A stretch of 64,000 nucleotides of DNA from Ulota crispa (lineage: Eukaryota; Streptophyta; Bryopsida; Orthotrichales; Orthotrichaceae): positions 4,590,501 to 4,654,500 of the forward strand of contig OY987246.1 of NCBI GenBank assembly GCA_963920765.1, written 5' to 3'. Positions 60,010 to 64,000 of the stretch are shown here, in pieces. Every line of letters begins with the position of its first letter. Within the stretch, counting starts at the first letter, position 1. Both the position numbers and the translations under genes were made by a program. Under the pieces are notes generated by a model. The model worked only from the letters and a program-made list of their open reading frames with translations, searched no databases and had not been told where the DNA came from.

Positions 60010-60324
60010 CTACACCAAACAGTGCATTTAGGTTGGCCCATACTAATTTCTCCACATTTCACTTTATTTAAATACTTATTAAGATTATAGTAAATTTTGT
60101 CAATTATTACTATGACAAGCAATAGAAGAAGCAAGTTGAGGTTGGAGGCAGCAACAAGCACCAAAGACAAGGAGCAGAAAAGTTGGAATTTTACATAGAA
60201 CCAAGACATTAGCAATTGGCATAAAGAGAGTTGCATGTCCCTCCATGTGGCCAAGGATGAATCATAAGGTAAATTTGCCAAGATAAGGCAACCTAATTGA
60301 TAAGGCAACCACTATTTGGTGTAG
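60010..60324. mobile_element. CTACACC-terminal MITE
   Basis: It starts CTACACCAAACAGTGCATTT and ends CAACCACTATTTGGTGTAG, inverted counterparts. The 315-bp interior aligns with 32835-33146 and the left part with 1079-1260. No clear target duplication, so the superfamily is undetermined. Confidence 0.65.
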
Positions 60325-60372
60325 GTGAACCAAAAGTATTAATTTTTCCAACAACAATAACTGACCAATTAA

Positions 60373-60601
60373 CCCTTGAGCGCCCAAAGTTATTTTTGGA
60401 TTTTGGAGAAAATGGGGGGTTTAATGGCCATCACAGTTTGAAAAATTACATCTAGAAAAAGTGACCGTAGGATTTGAAAAGGATTACCTTCTTTGTTCAT
60501 GAGGACCAAGCATGACTGTTTTTACCGTACAAATTACGAGAAAAATTAAGATAGAGTTGTGGGCCCCAACGACAAGATCCCGTCGCTGTGGCACTCAAGG
60601 G
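60373..60601. mobile_element. piggyBac-like 229-bp element (first of an abutting pair)
   Basis: TTAA flanks lie at 60369-60372 and 60602-60605. Ends are CCCTTGAGCGCCCAAAG and, inverted, CCCTTGAGTGCCACAGCG. Its right TTAA is also the left TTAA of 60606-60827. Confidence 0.75.
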
Positions 60602-60605
60602 TTAA

Positions 60606-60827
60606 CCCCTGAACAGCCCATCAGCCATCTCTGGACATATGTATGGCCGTATATACAGCTATATTTGAGCTGCTCTAAGGGCTCTCCAAAAAAAAATGCA
60701 CTCACCATCGTACAACCCTTCAATATGTATGGTTGTAACACTTAATTTCTAACTAATTCAAATTTCTGAATATTGATTGCGACCATATTTGGTACTGTAT
60801 CTCTAGAGCCCAAGGGCCCTTCAAGGG
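60606..60827. mobile_element. piggyBac-like 222-bp element (second of an abutting pair)
   Basis: TTAA flanks lie at 60602-60605 and 60828-60831. Ends are CCCCTGAACAGCCCATC and, inverted, CCCTTGAAGGGCCCTTGGGC. Homologous throughout to 49405-49628. The pair interrupts sequence that is continuous in units 1 and 2 (ACTGACCAACTACAAAAC at about 18839). Confidence 0.8.
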
Positions 60828-61002
60828 TTAACTACAAAACAAGGGCAATTTCTTCCTTTCCAACCATTGGTTGTAGCAAATGCTGAGCAAGACCTTCCTG
60901 GCCCCACATACACGTGTCGGCCTTCTACAGCCCGCCAAATCACCAGACTTGCTCCTCAACTGCGCGTTGCGCTTGAATCCTCCCCCTCAACCCTTGAATT
61001 AA

Positions 61003-61916
61003 CCCCTAAAGGACCAAGCAAAGTTTTCACCAGAAACTCTTCAAAACTGCCATTTTTAGAGCATCAACCAAAATTGAAAACAAAAACAATTTTATGCATA
61101 TTTGACCATAGGATCTTGTAGAAGAATAGTTTTAGAAGATGTGGAAAAAAATTCAAAGTTTTCCACCATGTGGATTAGAAGTTAGAATGGTTTGAATATT
61201 CAAAAACGTCTTGTGAAAAACCAGACAGCTACACTTCAAAAGGTGAAATTCCTAAGGGAAAAAGGCCATGTGGGTGGTGCTTCTCTAAATTCCTAATTCC
61301 ACCTAAGTAAAGTACATGTCAAAAAAGTTTCAAATCATTTGGAATTGTATAACATATGGAAAAAAAATAGTAAGTAAAAAGAAGTAAAGAATGATTCAAA
61401 ACACAAAATTGTTAAGAATTTAATTATGGAAACAAAAAACGCCAATCCCAATGGTCATAATGTTGTCATAAACAATCTTCATCCTTTGGTTTTGTTTTTT
61501 TTCCAAAATGTTGAAAATTGAGTAAAATAAAGGACTTCATAGTTTATTTTAGAGTAGAGAATCCATAATTGCCTGCAAACAAAAAATCCTCATAACTTTC
61601 ATCTCGTTGATCAAAACAGAATGATTAAAAGCTTCCAACATTCACATAAATCTCCTAAACCAATTTAAAAAATTTATTTTTGAAAAAAGTGATTTTAAAA
61701 AATCTGCCCAGGCTGCCGCCAAATGTAAAGTGCAGCATATTAGACCATAACTTTTTACTCATGATTCCAAATGTCATAAAATTTAGTGCATATGAAAGAT
61801 AAACCTCATCCCCAGATTTTATTAAAATTTCAAACTAAAGTATGAAAAGCTCCAACCACAGGTACCTGCCCAAAATCGCTATGTTTCAAAAAGAAACGGG
61901 TCTGGTCCTTTAGGGG
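61003..61916. mobile_element. piggyBac-like 0.9-kb element, copy of the 108-1027 family
   Basis: TTAA flanks lie at 60999-61002 and 61917-61920. Ends are CCCCTAAAGGACCAAGC and, inverted, CCCCTAAAGGACCAGACCC, the cleanest termini in the window. The interior is strongly similar to 108-1027. Units 1 and 2 lack it at the homologous point (near 19007 and 41931). Confidence 0.85.
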
Positions 61917-62046
61917 TTAAGCTGTCGTCCCGAAATTCGACGCCATGATTCCTGGGCATCTCGTTGACAATTCGCAAGCGCAAGCGACTTACAATTTGCA
62001 AGCGCATTCTAATAAGTTAATGTCAGCAAGCACTGTAACTGTGGAG

Positions 62047-62485
62047 TCGGGCGCAATGGCGCTCCTTATGGAGATGGAAGGGAGCACTCGGAATACTCCA
62101 GCAGATCTCCAGCTTCTCGTCTTAGGGTTTCTGCACTCGGAGGATGCCCTCTTGATCTGTTCTGCAGAGATTGCTCATGCGGGATGCGATGGACCAGCTC
62201 TCCCGTTTGGTGAGTATCCTTTTGCAGGTTCTGCTCGGAGCTCGTCTCCTTGTGATCTGTGGGCACTATTCTAGGGTTTCAAAGGATCACCTCTTGAGTT
62301 TGCTTGCTGCTTTGAATGTGGATTTCCTCTTACGCTCATGTGCACCGCTGCTCGGGTTTGCGTTGACAGGCTTGGCATCATCTAGAACGGGACCTGTTCT
62401 CTACGCAAGTCCTCGGTTGCTGTTAGAACACAAGTTTCTGGACCCGGCTTGCGGTGGTCGTGGAGCTGTCACGAACCGTGTGTGA
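62047..62485 (+). CDS. Candidate 5' exon(s) of TNL copy 3
   Basis: In unit 3 two reading frames stay open: about 62056-62274 (MALLMEMEGSTRN, then LQLLVLGFLHSEDALLICSAE) and 62171-62485 (LLGARLLVICGHYS, then LLRSCAPLLGFALTGLASS). The second matches remnants in units 1 and 2. They are in different frames and overlap near 62171-62274, so an intron or a frameshift separates them. The position, about 1.3 kb upstream of the TIR exon, suggests a TNL leader or N-terminal extension. I do not recognise a domain, and this may be non-coding leader. Confidence 0.25.
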
Positions 62486-63800
62486 ATCCGTGTGAGGTGC
62501 GATAGAGTGCCTGGATCCAATTTCGCATCGCCGTTGGATGACCTGGCACTGCGTCCGTTTTGCAAGGTATGTGTTAGGATCGTGATTTGCAGCTTCAACT
62601 GTCGTAGGGTTTTTAGAGGTTCTCAGGTGTGAGGGGTTTTCAGGAATTTTTGGGGATGGGTTTTCAGGGGTTTGCCTGAGATCAGAGGGGGTTTTGGACT
62701 TCGCTGGGTGATGCGTCTTCGAGAGTGGGCTTCCGATTCTGTTGTTTTTATGTACCTGTGGGTTGGGAAGAAGGGTAAGGGGCTTCACTTTGGATGGAAC
62801 TTAGTATTGGAAGCTTTTTTGCCATTGATTTGGTGGTTGCTGATTCTGAGGTTGACGGGCATGAAACCTTGTTGACCTAGAATGTTTTCCTTTACAGTGC
62901 GCAGGTTTGTGCGAGAGTGCTTTGCAAGTATGTAGTCCCTTTGGCAAGGCGAGTCAAGTAACTTAAGGATTGCAGATCCGGTGTATGACGAAACAAGTAA
63001 TTGTTCCAGTACTGCCACAAATGGAGACTCTGGAGTCATCGAAAAGGTATGTGCTGGTGCATCGATGGCTTGCTTGAAAGGGGATGGGACCCTGATGTTG
63101 AGGGAGCTGGCATTTGGAATTCAGCGACATCATGGTTGTCCTTGTTATATGATATAGAGATGAGGTCTCAGTTATGTAGCGAGCTTGGGCGGTGATATCT
63201 TAGCGGTGGGTTGTAGAGGTGGAATTTCAGAGGTGGTGGTGGTGGTTTCTTGTTGTCTAATGTTTGACCAAATCAGTCACTTTTGTGATGTAGCCAAGGT
63301 GTATTTTGTGGTGCAACATAGGACCATAGAACAGCTTGCTCGAAGCTTAGTTGGGCCATTTTGCTAGATCTGTGCTTTCTTGTTTCATGTTGGAGTGTGT
63401 CTGGCTTTTGATAAGCACTTTGATGAAGGCGTACATTGTGAACAGGTTTGGAATGGGAACGTATTATGAAACTGAATAATGCAGCCGAGTTGCCCTTGCT
63501 AGTTATAAACTTGAAGCCTGATTGAAGTTGGAATGGTTGTGTCCTACTACAGGAGGAGAACTGACTACAGCGGCGGGTCCTTGCGTATTGAAAACGTGGA
63601 AAGGTCGGTAGTGGGTTCGGATTGTGGTTGATCTCATTTCCTCACGGACGTGAGTTTTGATAGAAAGTGGTTGTCATCTTTTGGGCTGAATATGGGACGA
63701 GGAATCCGATGATGTGAGTTGTTGAAGTGGTTGGATGGTATGTGTAAAATGGTGGAGCAAGAGGTTTTTCGTGCTGATGCGGTGTCCTTGGTGTTTTCAG
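62486..63800 (+). other. Region between candidate leader and TIR exon of TNL copy 3
   Basis: Colinear with 19560-21496 and 42480-44416, but shorter. About 0.7 kb present in units 1 and 2 (near 19760-20470) has no counterpart here, so those copies gained or this one lost a segment. No separate gene is seen. Confidence 0.4.
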
Positions 63801-64000
63801 GAACGATGGTGGTGTGGATTGCAAGCACAAGGTCTTCCTCTGCCATAGTGGTGAACAAAAAGACTTTGTGGAGTGGATGCATGACGAAATCCAAAGGCAC
63901 GACCTTTCTGCATTCTTCGACAAGAATCGTGATTCCTTACCATTGGGGTGTGACTTTCCGAGAGAGATCTTCAAAGCGATCGAGGAATGTGAGGTTGGGG
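63801..64000 (+). CDS. TNL copy 3, TIR exon (partial, runs off the window)
   Basis: The exon begins after GTGTTTTCAG, exactly as in copies 1 and 2, and is open to the last base. The visible 66 codons include KVFLCHSGEQKDFVEWMHDE and SLPLGCDFPREIFKAIEECE, the front half of a TIR domain up to the BB-loop region. No lesion is visible, but the positions where copies 1 and 2 break lie beyond the edge. By homology the P-loop, NB-ARC and LRR exons should follow within about 4 kb. Confidence 0.85.

Noticed and set aside
1-64000. Search for LTR retrotransposons, CRISPR arrays, rRNA and tRNA genes
   Set aside because: No long direct terminal repeats with gag/pol ORFs, no regularly spaced repeats, and no cloverleaf or rRNA sequence were recognised by eye. 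Absence is not proven without a computed search.

Overview
The window is nuclear DNA from a land plant. The evidence is intron-rich genes with GT-AG introns, a plant-type pectate lyase, a BODYGUARD-like cuticle hydrolase, TIR-NB-ARC-LRR (TNL) immune receptors, and AT-rich spacers full of small non-autonomous DNA transposons. BODYGUARD is a land-plant family. The style of the TIR domain suggests a bryophyte or another non-seed plant, but that is an impression, not a demonstration. I see no tRNA, rRNA, CRISPR array, bacterial operon, or reverse-transcriptase or transposase ORF.

Layout. 1-6.2 kb is transposon-rich spacer. 7.3-9.9 kb (+) is a small conserved gene of unknown function; its coding exons assemble cleanly to 133 residues. 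13.7-17.8 kb (+) is a complete five-exon pectate lyase-like gene (372 residues). From about 18.6 kb to the end lies a tandem segmental duplication. Each unit holds a TNL gene on + and a convergent BODYGUARD-like gene on -. Unit 1 is TNL 21.5-25.5 kb plus hydrolase 28.1-32.1 kb. Unit 2 is TNL 44.4-48.4 kb plus hydrolase 51.8-55.8 kb. Unit 3 begins near 60.3 kb, and its TIR exon is cut by the window end. Units 1 and 2 are offset by about 22.9 kb at the TNL and 23.7 kb at the hydrolase.

As read, TNL copies 1 and 2 carry different disabling lesions. Both hydrolase copies share one in-frame stop in exon 1, and copy B has further damage. Only the pectate lyase, the small gene and the visible part of TNL copy 3 are open. 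The LRR exon and most of the hydrolase are almost identical between units, while the TIR exon differs by roughly one base in ten, which suggests gene conversion.

The most unusual feature is a dense population of about 18 short elements flanked by TTAA, with termini of the form CCCYTRARNGNCC. These are piggyBac-like hallmarks, a superfamily that to my knowledge is scarcely described in land plants. Several elements abut and share one TTAA. Paralogous empty sites and differently filled sites can be read within the window. Other recognisable elements are two Mutator-like elements with 9-bp duplications, a hAT MITE with an 8-bp duplication, a CACTA miniature, a Helitron, and several foldback elements. 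Two different elements sit within 15 bp upstream of the start codons of the two hydrolase copies.
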